DNA of 64,000 nt, from contig OX387610.1 in NCBI GenBank assembly GCA_947568835.1, forward strand, positions 3,854,501 to 3,918,500, given 5' to 3'. The notes under the pieces were generated by a model. That model was not told the origin of the DNA. It did no database searches and saw nothing but the letters and a program-made list of their open reading frames with translations. The position numbers were made by a program, and so were the translations under genes. Position 1 is the stretch's first letter, and each line of letters begins with the position of its first letter. The stretch is from Protonemura montana (Eukaryota; Arthropoda; Insecta; Plecoptera; Nemouridae). Positions 21,903 to 33,284 of the stretch are shown piece after piece.

Positions 21903-22441
21903 GCCACCAGGTTCAAACCTGGGACCTCCCGAATGCAGGGCAGACAGGGCGCTCTCACTACCAGGATAGCCGGCCACCAAGATTGAACCTGGGACCTCCC
22001 GAATGCAAGGCAGACATGGTGCTTTCACTAACAGGATAGCCGGCCACCAGGATCAAATCTGGGACCTTTCGAATGCAAGGCAGACTTGGCTCTCTCACTA
22101 CCAGGATAGCCGGCCACCAGGTTCAAACCTGGGACCTCCCGAATGCAGAGCAGACAGGGCGCTCTCACTACCAGGATAGCCGGCCACCAAGATTGAACCT
22201 GGGACCTCCCGAATGCAAGGCAGACATGGTGCTTTCACTAACAGGATAGCCGGCCACCAGGATCAAATCTGGGACCTTTCGAATGCAAGGCAGACATGGC
22301 GCTCTCACTACCAGGATAGCCAGCCACCAGGATCGAAGCTGGGACCTCCCGAATGCAAGGCAGACATGGCGCTCTCACTACACAGATAGCCGGCCACCAG
22401 GATCGAATCTGGGACCACCTGAATGAAAGGCAGACCTGACG
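21903..22441 (-). repeat. 70-bp tandem array of tRNA-like units, 8 copies
   Basis: Each 70-bp unit read on the minus strand has an A-box-like CTGGTAGTGAGAGCGCC, a middle TGCCTTGCATTCGGGAGG and a B-box-like CCAGGTTCGATCCTGG (variants GGTTTGAACC, GATTTGATCC). GGCCGGCTA lies between units. The palindrome GCCGGC can serve as 3' acceptor strand of one unit and 5' strand of the next. Units 1-3 and 4-6 share their private variants in order, so a 210-bp trimer was duplicated. A satellite made of head-to-tail tRNA-like sequences is the best description; no single unit looks like a normal tRNA gene. Confidence 0.8.
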
Positions 22442-22444
22442 CTT

Positions 22445-23265
22445 CGTTGCATGTAAAAACTATCTTATTCAAGGATGTAAATGCAAATTACAAATGACAA
22501 ATTCAAGAGCTAAAAATCACCTCTTAAAACGGCACCCACTCGACAGGCGTGAGGACTAGAACAGGGCGGGGCTGCCCTTTAACCGGACAAATTCCCTGGC
22601 AACGGCTTCCTCTTAACAAGCCGTTGTCATGGTGCTGGTCGTCTGGTATAGCGGAAGGTTAACTTGTCCGGCGTGTGGCGCGTCCTTCGGATGGACTCGC
22701 TCAAGGATAATCTGCATGTGTCGTACTTTCAGAGCGCGGTGTCGACGAGAGAGTAATGTAGGTGAGGCATGAGGTCACTAGGTGCTTGGTTGCTTTTAAC
22801 TGGCGCTCAGTGCACGCTTATTATCGCGTTGAAAGATGAGCTTTTTAGTGCGACATTAAATATTTTCTAGTTTTATCAGGTGGTTAACTTTGGTAACGGT
22901 GATAATGCAGGGAAACTGGTTTAATGGGAAGCGATTTTATAAGCTTGATGGAGAAGCATTGTGACTTGGAGTTGAAGCGTACAATCCTGACGAAAAGTTG
23001 TCTCAGATTCTCTTCAGGACCAAAAGTATAAGACAACAGAGGACAATCAGAAAGTGGCTTTGATCTACTTTGCAATTTCGATTTTAAATGAGTCTTTTGA
23101 CTAATTTTATTGAAATGGTTGGGGCAAACATTGTCAGACAGATTGGACAATATCCTAATAACAAAATACGAGATGCTTGATGATGATGACGGCCCGTACT
23201 GGTCATAGAATTTATAAACTCACAGACTTTAAAATCTAAAAAACGCCAGAAAAAAAATATCTTCT
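22445..23265. other. no recognisable feature
   Basis: GC-richer at 22530-22760 and then AT-rich. No domain in the 88-codon minus-strand frame at 22884-23150. Confidence 0.4.
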
Positions 23266-23269
23266 ACTT

Positions 23270-23597
23270 ATGCATATGCCCAGTTCTGTTCGGTAGAGAG
23301 GTTGGAGGGATCAAAGTTAATACAGCAACTTCATTCGCCTTGCGTATCAACCTTTTGACATCATATTTGTGGAAGAATTCTGTTGTTCGCGTGGTACCGT
23401 CCTTCGGAAGAGACATTAAGCCAGTTGTCCCCTTGGTCTTCGACAGGAGTAGGCTACGTGCCGGCACCGCGTTTCCCCTCCTCTCTTCTAGACTAGGTTA
23501 ATCCTCATCATCATCATCCACTAATTCACCGACGCCATTAGACCAGCGCCACATGACCAGATGTCAATACAGTGCGTCGTCAAACCCCCAAAACAAC
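23270..23597 (+). mobile_element. 5S-SINE without head
   Basis: Starts at the GCCCAGTTCTGTTCGGTAGA part, continues through GTTCGCGTGGTACCGTCCTT and AGGAGTAGGCTACGTGCCGG, and ends CAGTGCGTCGTCAAACCCCC. It is 5'-truncated, as is usual for reverse-transcribed copies. Confidence 0.85.
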
Positions 23598-23599
23598 AG

Positions 23600-24935
23600 A
23601 AAACATGCAGCATCAACAACTTTGAAACAACTGCTTATAAAAGATACCGTTAATTCCAGCAAACCTTTCATCATCATTAAACTAACCCATTGTGTTCGCT
23701 AAATTTGCATGTCTATTGATAGTTGCATCATTAGATAGCAGTCATTACCTATTGCCATTGTCAGTGCAATTAAAATGTGTTATTACCACTTCGTGGGTCG
23801 ATATACCTTGCACATAGTTGTGTTAAAATGGTACATCGGAAGTAAATACAGCTTCTATAGACTGTAACTTCCTGGTCGCTGCTATTAGGTATGTTCTTAT
23901 CTGTCAAACGGCCTCCCTATGATTAGGCTCTCCCAGACATTATCATTGTGGGTGATATAACAGCTGTGTCGAGAGAAAGGTGTTCCTAGTCTTAGATTGG
24001 AGAATGACCCTCGCAGTTGTGAACCTTGCTTTAGATTTGTAATTGCAGTTATGTGAGTCAGATACGTGATTGGCTTCAATGGTTTAACGTTTGTGGCTGG
24101 CATACGAGACGTGCGTTGGATGTTCGGATGGTTTGTTGGATATTGGTTTTTCTGATGGGCGATTTCACCAAAATCGAGCTAAATTTGGGTTTAAATCGGT
24201 TTTGAGGTCGATTTTATTTTTTATGAATTTCTGAAAAAAAAATTACACAGATATAAAAAGAAAAAAAATACGGAAATTTAAAGTCAAATCTGACATTTAT
24301 TCGAGAAGGCACAAAAAACAAAATTATTATTTTAGCTGTCAATATTTTTACTTTTTGCGGTTAATCTTCGTTTAAAATTTGAATCAGTGTTCCAGTTGAA
24401 ATGATTAACTGCCAGAATAAAAACCGTTACGTATTTTTATATCACAAAACATATCATCTTTGATTTAAACTATTTTCCTATGGCTATATTTTTCTTATTT
24501 TACACCCTAAATGCACTTGGTTGATATTTTTAAAATATTGATTTAGAAATGTTGATACCTGATGTTGGGAAATTAACTCTAACCCCTCTGGCGGCGACTC
24601 TATAATTGATTTCTCGAGGCTTCCAATTCGCACATTCTAAGACGTCGATCTTGGTAGCTGGCAGCTGTTAAGATTGTTATAATAATAACGGAACTCGGTG
24701 TCTCAAGGATGCGGAGACTGATCGAGAATAACGATCAACTTCTCGGTTACATATATGGAGCTTGTCATTCCATTAGCTGCACTTTTTGCTCGGGGACCTT
24801 TCTTTTCTTTTTGGTTAGTAAGTTAATTTCTTACCATAGAGCAAGGACTTTGACCAAAACTGTTACCTGCTTTGAAGCTTTGACTTTAGGTTGATGTCAA
24901 TCTAAATAATTTGCATTTAATGTGAGTCAGAGTTA
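23600..24935. other. no recognisable feature
   Basis: AT-rich. Short open frames (68 and 61 codons) lack domains. Confidence 0.4.
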
Positions 24936-24939
24936 CTAC

Positions 24940-25641
24940 AGGTGCGGTTTTAACAAAATCTTGCCTCCTAGTTGAAGTTTTAGTTAAAACTGTTGTCATG
25001 ACGACTTCCAATCACATGCAGTGAAATTCAGATGTTTCTGTGAGCTAGAGATCCAACTTATAATTCAAAATTTTGTTGAAACTGTTGCCATGACGAATTC
25101 CAATCACATGCAGTGAAATTCAGATGTTTCTGTGAGCTAGAGATCCAACTTATAGTTGAACATTTTGATAAAACTGTTGCCATGACGACTTCCAATCACA
25201 TGCAGTGAAATTCAGATGTTTCTGTGAGCTAGAGATCCAACTTATAATTCAAAATTTTGTTGAAACTGTTGCCATGACGACTTCCAATCACATGCAGTGA
25301 AATTCAGATGTTTCTGTGAGCTACAGGTCCAACTTATAGTTGAACATTTTGTTGAAACTGTTGCCATGACGACTTCCAATCACATGCAGTGAAATTCAGA
25401 TGTTTCTGTGAGCTAGAGATCCAACTTATAGTTGAACATTTTGTTGAAACTGTTGCCATGACGACTTCCAATCACATGCATTGAAATTCAGATGTTTCTG
25501 TGAGCTAGAGATCCAACTTATAATTCAAAATTTTGTTGAAACTGTTGCCATGACGACTTCCAATCACATGCAGTGAAATTCAGATGTTTCTGTGAGCTAG
25601 AGATCCAACTTATAGATCGACATTTTGGTAAAACCAGACCT
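24940..25641 (+). mobile_element. TIR-minisatellite element family B, copy B1
   Basis: The left end AGGTGCGGTTTTAACAAAAT and the right end ATTTTGGTAAAACCAGACCT are inverted copies of each other. The left end is followed by CTTGCCTCCTAGTTGAAG, a segment also present in copy B2. Between the ends lies an array of about 7 units of 92 bp (GCCATGACGACTTCCAATCA, CATGCAGTGAAATTCAGATG, TTTCTGTGAGCTAGAGATCC). Unit joints alternate between AGTTGAACATTTTG and AATTCAAAATTTTG. The joints resemble the terminal TTTTGGTAAAAC, so the array may have grown from the element's end. No coding sequence. Confidence 0.75.
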
Positions 25642-25644
25642 AAG

Positions 25645-25900
25645 TCCGGAAAAGAAGTTAGAAAACGGAACATTAAAATGTGAACATGATTTAATATCTA
25701 AGTGAATTACACTTGTGCTATAACTACCGTAAATTAGTAAAAGTTTCAATCGACTTTCATTTTTATTAACTTGAAAGATGTATGCAAAGTACCGAGGGGT
25801 TGGAAATTGTCGAAATTAGCAAACTTAACCAATAAAAAAGCAAATCTTGTAAAACTACCAGTGATAAATTGACGTCATGCCATTAAAGTTGGCAACATGA
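25645..25900. other. no recognisable feature
   Basis: AT-rich spacer between families B and A. Confidence 0.4.
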
Positions 25901-25904
25901 TTAT

Positions 25905-26095
25905 TTTTAATCACTTTTGTCACCAATTTTACCCATTCGTGTGGTGAATTCAACGAAAACCACAAAAACTGCCGAGAAAAACACTTCAAATAGCACGAGC
26001 TCTTTCAGAGAACTCAAAATCAGGGACTCTCAAGATGGCGACCTTGGCTTCAAAGTCTCTCCATGGCAACCAATATCCAGATTATTTGAGTTCAG
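25905..26095 (-). mobile_element. family A element, copy A2, one end only
   Basis: Holds the single-end half of family A in inverted orientation: AGAGAACTCAAAATCAGGGA, CTCTCAAGATGGCGACCTTG, GCTTCAAAGTCTCTCC, and the terminal CCAGATTATTTGAGTTCAG. The array end is missing. Confidence 0.65.
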
Positions 26096-26099
26096 TGAA

Positions 26100-26590
26100 A
26101 AAACTCGTGAAAAACTTCGCACGTCTCCGCCATTGAACCACATGGACCATGAAAGCACCTCCTTCACGTTGTCCGCATTCCTAACGATCCGTTAGCACCT
26201 TGTCAGACTTGACGGACACTTTGAAACAGTCAACCCGGACCCGGCATCGTAATACCCCATAGAATTCAAAAGCTGCTCACGAAGGGGTAGGCGTGGGGGG
26301 GGGGGGGGGGGGCAATGGGAGGTGACGCGTGGCCTTAGCGTGCGCTCTGTGGTCAAACAGGGCAACGCCCTAACGCCGTCGGCGTCGGCGTCGGTCAGAT
26401 CAGGCAGCCAACAACGGGCATTCAATTGTTGGATACTTTTGTGCGGTTAAGCAGCACAAATTTTGTACTGGCAATGGTTGGGTGACCACCTATGACATGA
26501 CTATTCGTCTTGGCTTTGACCACGCTTCGTTCGATGAGCGGGCAAGCTTTATAATCGGTCTGTCATTCACCGAAAGCCAAGACACCAGTG
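26100..26590. other. GC-richer spacer with poly-G run
   Basis: Includes a run of 18 G at 26295-26312 and a (GGCGTC)-like stretch at 26378-26394. The open frame on the minus strand is of low complexity. No gene. Confidence 0.4.
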
Positions 26591-26593
26591 CCA

Positions 26594-27175
26594 CAGGGAC
26601 AAGGCTAAGCGGTGGCCGGTCCTTGGTGCTGTTGGACAGGAGCAGCCAACACAGTGTGTCACAGGGACAAGGCTAAGCGGTGGCCGGTCCTTGGTGCTGT
26701 TGGACAGAAGCAGCCAACACAGTGTGTCACAGGGACAAGGCTAAGCGGTGGCCGGTCCTTGGTGCTGTTGGACAGAAGCAGCCAACACAGTGTGTCACAG
26801 GGACAAGGCTAAGCGGTGGCCGGTCCTTGGTGCTGTTGGACAGAAGCAGCCAACACAGTGTGTCACAGGGACAAGGCTAAGCGGTGGCCGGTCCTTGGTG
26901 CTGTTGGACAGGAGCAGCCAACACAGTGTGTCAAAGGGACAAGGCTAAGCGGTGGCCGGTCCTTGATGCTGTTGGACAGGAGCAGCCAACACAGTGTGTC
27001 AAAGGGACAAGGCTAAGCGGTGGCCGGTCCTTGGTGCTGTTGGACAGGAGCAGCCAACACAGTGTGTCAAAGTGACAAGGCTAAGCGGTGGCCGGTCCTT
27101 GGTGCTGTTGGACAGGAGCAGCCAACACAGTGTGTCAAAGGGACAAGGCTAAGCGGTGGCCGGTCCTGGCCACCG
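26594..27175 (+). repeat. 68-bp SINE-derived tandem array, about 8.5 units
   Basis: The unit GGGACAAGGCTAAGCGGTGG, CCGGTCCTTGGTGCTGTTGG, ACAGGAGCAGCC aligns with the SINE body GGGACGTTAAGCCGGTGGTC, CCCTTGGTGCTCTTCGACAG, GAGTAGGC. The remaining part, ACACAGTGTGTCAAAG, resembles the SINE tail ACAGTGCGTCGTTAAA. So the unit may be an internally deleted SINE. The array runs straight into a SINE 3' part. Because 68 is not a multiple of 3, open frames appear in staggered order and are not genes. Confidence 0.9.
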
Positions 27176-27330
27176 GTCCTGGCGGTGGCCGGACGTTAAG
27201 CCAGTGGTTCCCTTAGTCTTCGACAGGAGTAGGCTTCATGCCGTCACCGAGTTTATCCTGCTTCTTTTCAGGCTAGGTTAGGTTCATCATCATCGCCGAC
27301 TTATTCTCCGACGCCATTAAATCAGTCATT
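27176..27330 (+). mobile_element. 5S-SINE 3' part flanking the array
   Basis: GACGTTAAGCCAGTGGTTCC, TCGACAGGAGTAGGCTTCAT, GGCTAGGTTAGGTTCATCAT and ACGCCATTAAATCAG follow the 68-bp array in the order of an ordinary SINE, so the array sits where a SINE body would be. Confidence 0.8.
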
Positions 27331-27394
27331 CGTTAGATTCTGTCGTGCATTTACCGAATGAAAATCTTATTTACATGTATTTTGTTGTCAAAGT

Positions 27395-27445
27395 CTTCAA
27401 GTCTAAGTCTTAAAGTCCAAGTCTTCAAGTCCAAGTCGAGATGTC
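27395..27445. repeat. short (AAGTCTAAGTCC)-like repeat
   Basis: About five loose copies of AAGTCTTCAAGTCCAAGTC. A similar tract lies at 36695-36738. Confidence 0.7.
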
Positions 27446-27449
27446 TAAG

Positions 27450-29140
27450 TCACATTGGACACACTGGTCGAAGTCCTACCGAAACGAAACCTTGTCATTA
27501 AGCGGTCTACGACTTAACAAAGGTCCGATCTGTATCAAGGTCGGCCTGGCGTGACGCAACGCACAGACGTCGGCTGAAATATGGAAGGGACCCCTCGGTA
27601 CCCAAGGTTGGCTCTGGGTTGGCATCGTTGTCCCAGCGCGAACTGACCACGCCCTAGCTATATAGTAGAAGAGACCAGTCGAAGCACGGGCCTTCGTGGC
27701 GAGACAAATGTGCAGGAGACATGATTTTATGAGTTGCGGTATTTTTATTATTATTAGAATGGTGATTAAAATGGCCGACCAGGACAGTTGTCTAGGAAAA
27801 TAAGTTCTGTGCAGAGGTCGGGTATTTTAACTGGCAAGGGTCGTACATTTTTCAGTGCGCATAAATCAGAGATGGCTCTTTATTCAGTATTGTTTAAAAT
27901 CTAAGTGCCGTTATTCGGAACTTTCTATAAGTTTCATTTTTCCTTTTTGCAAAATGTTATCTGTAAGTGGAATGCAAGGTAATTTTTAGAATTAATCGAG
28001 ATGCAATTGTACTTTAATATAGTTGTCAGTAAAAATACGTTTATCAATTTTGCCTACAACTTCACGAGTTAAATTTCAAACTTCCAGTTGTTCTCTTCAT
28101 CAGCTCTCTTCGTCAGCTCTCTTCGTCAGCTCTCTTGGACAGCTCTCTTGAAATAACTAGCATTCAATATCAAATACATATTGAAACCACAGAGCACCCA
28201 ATATACACATGAATTGCATGAAAACTAGGTCAGAACGGAGACAAAAGAATATAAATTCTAGAAATTCCTCTTATAAAGTGCACTTTTTCAAAGAAACCGT
28301 CGTCCAGTATCTCCATCTTTTCTCAGCCCCGTGGTGCGTTGGCCCACTTGCCAGTTCTCGCGTGCAAGCGAGTCTTTGATCGCTATTTGTTTTTTTCTAG
28401 CGCAAGAGCTTGTGTGTACCAGACATTGTAATCACAATGCCTAATTGTTCGGAGTGCTCGAGCGCTTGTGCGATGTTGTCGGTACGCCTAGCAGGTGTCC
28501 GAAGATTAATTCCAATCACTTCAGTGACTTAAGAGGTTACGTAATGCAACTGCCAGCAGTGGTGCATGCGGACAGAGATTTAAACCTTAAAAATGATTCC
28601 AATCTCAGAAAAGAAAAAACATATAAAGGACGTGCGTGTTTATGGTTGCAAGTATTTTACACTTTGATATTATAAATAAAGTAGACGGGGTGGAATTTTC
28701 TAAGTTTTTTTAGAAGTCCTGACAATTTTCCGATAACAAAGAGTCACAAAAAATTTAAACAATTGCCTAGTTCAGGCATCCTAAATGCATTTTACTTAAA
28801 TAATCAATGTTCACATAGTTTGTAATTTAAAAAATACAACCCCGAAAAAAGTGGCGTTTTTTATGTTCTAAAGATAAACTATTCAAACTATTGAAACCAC
28901 TGATGACCAGCGTTATTAACATTAAGATATAGAGATTAACTCCTAAGCAGAATCTAAACTGCCAAATCAACAACAATAATACCTTGCTCGGGCCTTGGCC
29001 TATAGTGCCTAAAATTAAACAGAAATCCTCTCAGTTCCTCTTGTAGCGTAACAACGGGTACTTAAAGAGTACTTGAAGTTTGCATCACTTCCTCGACACT
29101 CACTCCTTGTAGAGAAAGAAAGGCAAACATTAACCACAAG
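27450..29140. other. no recognisable feature
   Basis: Single-copy-like sequence with a small direct repeat of CTCTTCGTCAGCT near 28095-28150. The 76-codon frame at 28445-28675 has no recognisable domain. Confidence 0.4.
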
Positions 29141-29144
29141 AACA

Positions 29145-29715
29145 TTTTGGTGCTATTGGGCAGAAGCAGCCAACACAGTGTGTCAAAGTGACAAGGCTAA
29201 GCGGTGGCCGGTCCTTGGTGCTGTTGGACAGAAGCAGCCAACACAGTGTGTCAAAGGGACAAGACTAAGCGGTGGCTGGTCCTTGGTGCCGTTGGACAAG
29301 AGCAGCCAACACAGTGTGTCAAAGTGACAAGGCTAAGCGGTGGCCGGTCCTTGGTGCTGTTGGACAGAAGCAGCCAACACAGTGTGTCAAAGGGACTAGG
29401 CTCAGCGGTGACCAGTCCTTGGTGCTGTTGGACAGGAGCAGCCAACACAGTGTGTCAAAGGGACAAGGCTAAGCGGTGGCCAGTCTTTGGTGCTGTTGGA
29501 CAGGAGCAGCCAACACAGTGTGTCAAAGGGACAAGGCTAAGCGGTGGCCGGTCCTTGGTGCTGTTGGACAGGAGCAGCCAACACAGTGTGTCAAAGAGAC
29601 AAGGCTAAGCGGTGGCCGGTCTTTGGTGCTGTTGGACAGGAGCAGCCAACACAGTGTGTCAAAGGGACAAGGCTAAGCGGTGGCCAATCATTAGCGCTGT
29701 TGGACAAAAGCAGGT
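29145..29715 (+). repeat. second 68-bp SINE-derived array, about 8 units
   Basis: Same unit as at 26.6 kb (AGCGGTGGCCGGTCCTTGGT, GGACAGGAGCAGCCAACACA). These units carry TGTGTCAAAG, like the right-hand units of the first array, while the left-hand units of the first array carry TGTGTCACAG. The two arrays may therefore share a recent origin from the right side of array one. The 134-codon plus-strand and 148-codon minus-strand frames here are repeat by-products. Confidence 0.9.
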
Positions 29716-29785
29716 GACTAGCCGGCACCGGGTTCACCCTCGGTTCCTTTCTAGGCCAGATTGTTTTCATCGGGGTTAGCCCGTG
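29716..29785 (+). mobile_element. 5S-SINE 3' part flanking the second array
   Basis: CTAGCCGGCACCGGGTTCAC and TTTCTAGGCCAGATTG correspond to the SINE segment after the body, degraded. As in the first array, SINE sequence continues where the array stops. Confidence 0.65.
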
Positions 29786-30087
29786 TGATGAGGCACAGGT
29801 GATCTGGCTGTCGGTCCTTGCAGCCAGACGCGTAGACTCGAGGGGCGCAGGTGATTGCACCACTTTCACCGCCAACCAATTGTTGAATGCATTAGCATCG
29901 AATGTACTTATGTTACTGAGGTGATTTCGGCACACGCTTATAAATGTTATACTTCTAAAGATTGGGGCAAACGAACTCGCACTTTCAAGTCTGTTCGTTG
30001 TCATGCAGTACATAACCTCTGGGAAAACGGTGTGCACCGATATACGGGAATGTTTTTTATTAAGTCAACTTTATAAACAAACAAAAT

Positions 30088-30140
30088 ATTTAGCTATGGT
30101 AGATTCAAAGTTTGGTAGGTTTAGAGATGCTGAGATATGA
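30088..30140 (+). repeat. fragment of the 114-bp repeat family
   Basis: ATGGTAGATTCAAAGTTTGG and AGAGATGCTGAGATATGAG match part of the 114-bp unit at 33.8 kb. A minus-strand SINE follows directly. Confidence 0.55.
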
Positions 30141-30147
30141 GAATTAT

Positions 30148-30417
30148 GATTTACCTAACCTAGCCTAGAAGGGTGGAGCGGAAACTCGTTGCCAGCACGT
30201 AGCGTACTCCTGTCGAAGAGCATCAAGAGGACCAACGGCTTAATGTCCCTTCCGAAGGACGGTACAACTCAAACAACAGGATTCCTTCAGAAATCTATGC
30301 TGTCGAGAGGTTGATAAGCAAGGCGAGTGACATTTTCTTCCTCCAACTTCTCTCCCGAACAGAACTGGTCATGTGTATGATGCCAATACCTGACCCAGCG
30401 CAGTGTTGCTTAACATA
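30148..30417 (-). mobile_element. 5S-rRNA-derived SINE, tail missing
   Basis: On the minus strand: TTAAGCAACACTGCGCTGGG, TCAGGTATTGGCATCATACA (short deletion), GAGAGAAGTTGGAGGAAGAA, CCGTCCTTCGGAAGGGACAT, TACGTGCTGGCAACGAG, CTAGGCTAGGTTAGG. Confidence 0.82.
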
Positions 30418-30419
30418 TT

Positions 30420-31370
30420 TTTCCACGGAACGCTAAAGTAAAATCAGTTTATGGACTGGAAAAGCTATAAGCCTAAATAAACGAATTGAAAAAGAAATCC
30501 GTATTTTTGTTCAACCGGCCTTAAAATGGCACAGTTCAATTGAAAAAAAGCCGTCAGTGATAAAACAAAATTCTTAAAAAAGTCGAGACAATATCACATT
30601 GCGTAACCAATTTCCGCTAGATCTAATTAATTCACAAACATTCGCGACTAGCACATGCGAAACAATTGATAACTTTCAATTGTTTCAATTTAATCAGGAA
30701 GTGTTAATATTTCTAAATACCTATACACCTTTGATGGTCATTTCCTTATTTGCTCTAACTCTATACCCAAGGATTGAGTCACATCTTAAGCATGTAACCA
30801 ACCATAGACCACTGGCAAGTCGTTTTAGCTAAAACTATGAATGCCCCATTAGTTGGTCAGCCTCTGGGTTCAAACGATAAAATACTAACACAGAGTAATA
30901 AGAACATTGACTCACAATTGCCGATTGCATAATTTCACCAACGTCGGCTTCATGCTACATGAATTACCAGGCGGTAATTGCTTTCGTAATGCCACGGACT
31001 TTCAAATCTGTATCACAAGTCAGTAGCTAAAGCATACAGTCGAGCGAAACTCAGTTCGCTACGTCTCTGAAATGTCTGACGGCAATTATACATCTACATA
31101 CGCTGCTGCTGGGCAAAACTAGACAAATTATTCGTGCCAATTGATTTGCCTGGCGATAGAACGTTTTACTCCAGGCATAAAGACACCAAAATACACACCA
31201 AAATATGGTAATTATTGCGTAAGCGTTTAGAATGATTGAAAAAATTGAATAAGCGATTATTTTTTTCTGTGTTTTTTTTTTTAAACATCGGAAGTGACGG
31301 TTAAATTTCACTAGCGGTTAAAACATTGCTGACAAAGACGCCCTCTAGTGTCTAGATCGACATGAGCTGT
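30420..31370. other. no recognisable feature
   Basis: AT-rich. Open frames of 77 and 86 codons are of AT-driven composition with no domain. Confidence 0.4.
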
Positions 31371-31375
31371 AGCCA

Positions 31376-31745
31376 CTGATCTCAAATAACCGGGATAGAG
31401 CATAGGATCCAGCCAGCTGATCTCAAATAATCTGGATAGAGCATAGGATCCAGCCAGCTGATCTCAAATAACCTGGATAGAGCATAGGATCCAGCCAGCT
31501 GATCTCAAATAACCTGGATAGAGCATAGGATCCAGCCAGCTGATCTCAAATAACCTGGATAGAGCATAGGATCCAGCCAGCTGATCAAAATTGAAGTCAG
31601 GCAATACATTTTTGGCAACAGGTAGGAGTCCCTAAATCTGAGGTTTCCCTATGATTTCTATTCTAATTCTATAGTTTTTGAAACACGTTGTCAACCAATT
31701 TGACTATTAAATTGGTGAAAACTACGAAAACCACGCAAACTGTTC
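31376..31745 (-). mobile_element. family A element, copy A4, truncated
   Basis: Starts with about five 41-bp units in inverted orientation (CTGATCTCAAATAACCTGGA, TAGAGCATAGGATCCAGCCA), then GATCAAAATTGAAGTCAGGC, GGCAACAGGTAGGAGTCC and the AT-rich middle. The single end (CGCCATCTTGAGAG part) is missing. Confidence 0.7.
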
Positions 31746-31944
31746 ACTTTTTTGCCCGACCATCATTAGTACCTAGACGTATAATAGAACAGTCATGGTC
31801 AGTAACTGGGCAGTACCAACCTCATACCATTCGACACTAAAAGACTGATGTAAGTTATTCTGGTCGCAAAGCGTTGAAACTTTCGCCAAGCATTTACAAC
31901 AATTGCCAACTTTACCATGCGTACATGTCGGCTTACACACTAGT

Positions 31945-32260
31945 TAAGCTAGCAATGGGTAAGCTAGCACTAGGTAAGCTAGCTCTAGGTAAGCACACAC
32001 TAGGTAAGCTAGCTCTAGGTAAGCTAGAACTAGGTAAGCTAGCTCTAAGTAAGCTAGAACTAGGTAAGCTAGAACTAGGTAAGCTAGCTCTAAGTAAGCT
32101 AGAACTAGGTAAGCTAGCTCTAGGTAAGCTAGCTCTTAGTAAGCTAGAACTAGGCAAGCTATAACTAGGTAAGCTAGCTCTAAGTAAGCTAGAACTAGGT
32201 AAGCTAGAACTAGGTAAGCTAGCTCTAGGTAAGCATACACTAGGTAGGTACACACACTTA
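31945..32260. repeat. 15-bp minisatellite, about 20 units
   Basis: AAGCTAGCTCTAGGT and AAGCTAGAACTAGGT units in changing order, with AAGCACACACTAGGT at both sides. Since 15 is a multiple of 3, open frames run through on both strands; their translations are pure five-residue repeats and not evidence of a gene. Confidence 0.93.
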
Positions 32261-32264
32261 CAAA

Positions 32265-33280
32265 TAATGCGTACGCATTGATGCCACCCAAGCAAGATAG
32301 CAGAAGACGTGAGCCTCGTAGACCATCGCGTGCATTGCAGCCGGAGATGCAGCGGATTATTGATAAACCTAATTATTTTTAATTTAAAAATGAGCTCGAA
32401 AACAAACACGGGTATCAAAAAAATTGTAGCACGCTATATCAATGTTTTAAAGTGAATTAATACCGTTTGCTTGTATTGTTCGGGCTCATAAATTGCTCGG
32501 ATGTAACTTCATTAGCAGCTATGACCTTTGCGTTGAGTTGTTGGCTTCTTAGACAATTTCTTGGTTATGCAGCGAATAAGGATGTAAAATCTAACACCTT
32601 CAGCGATGCTTGTTTTTCACGCTAGTTTGAAGACTGACATCCTGAACTACGTCCTTATCCTGGGCCACAGTTCCGTGTGTGTTGCATACTGATGTGGAAA
32701 TGTACCAGGACTTAAGAATTATAATAACTGTTTTTGTGATTTTATGATGATGCTAGCGGATAATTAAAATTATAAATAATTTTATGTGAGCACATTGTGA
32801 AGGAGTCCAGCTAAGTGAGCTTTTCAGATTCAATTATCTTGTTTTCATCATTTTCTTTCGTGAATTTTGAGTGAATAATTCATGACATTTTAGTTGAGAC
32901 CCAGCGCCAGCATTGAGTCAGCAAGTGACTCGCAGCATCTGTTTTACAGTTTTAGTTTTAAATCAGTTTTAAAATTACTGTAGACGCGCTAATTATTAAG
33001 CCAATCTGAAACTAAGGGATATCCTATAAATTACGTTTACATACCAATAAAAAATAATCCTTTTGTACCAAGGGCGTTTAAAAACTACAGTCAAACCCGT
33101 ATTTTTTTATCGCATATTCATAGTTTTTGGTAGCCATTTAATGCACCCAAATTGACACAGGCTTAAAATAAATTTTAATGTCTAGAAAATCAAATTTTGA
33201 AAGATACCCTAAAATTTCGTTGCAACCAATAATAGATAAGCAGGTATTGATATTTACAGTCATAATTTATTTAATTTTAG
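32265..33280. other. no recognisable feature
   Basis: AT-rich sequence with no repeat family or exon that I can identify. Confidence 0.4.
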
Positions 33281-33284
33281 AAGT

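Noticed and set aside
26482-29676. Many overlapping 63-134 codon frames resembling a repeated protein
   Set aside because: They are shifted readings of the 68-bp SINE-derived arrays; the period is not a multiple of 3, and the same DNA is read in all frames.
31874-32418. Open frames of 96 (plus) and 161 codons (minus) with five-residue repeats, as in a structural protein
   Set aside because: They are the necessary result of a 15-bp tandem repeat without stops; both strands are open, and no splice sites, signal peptide or codon bias support a gene.
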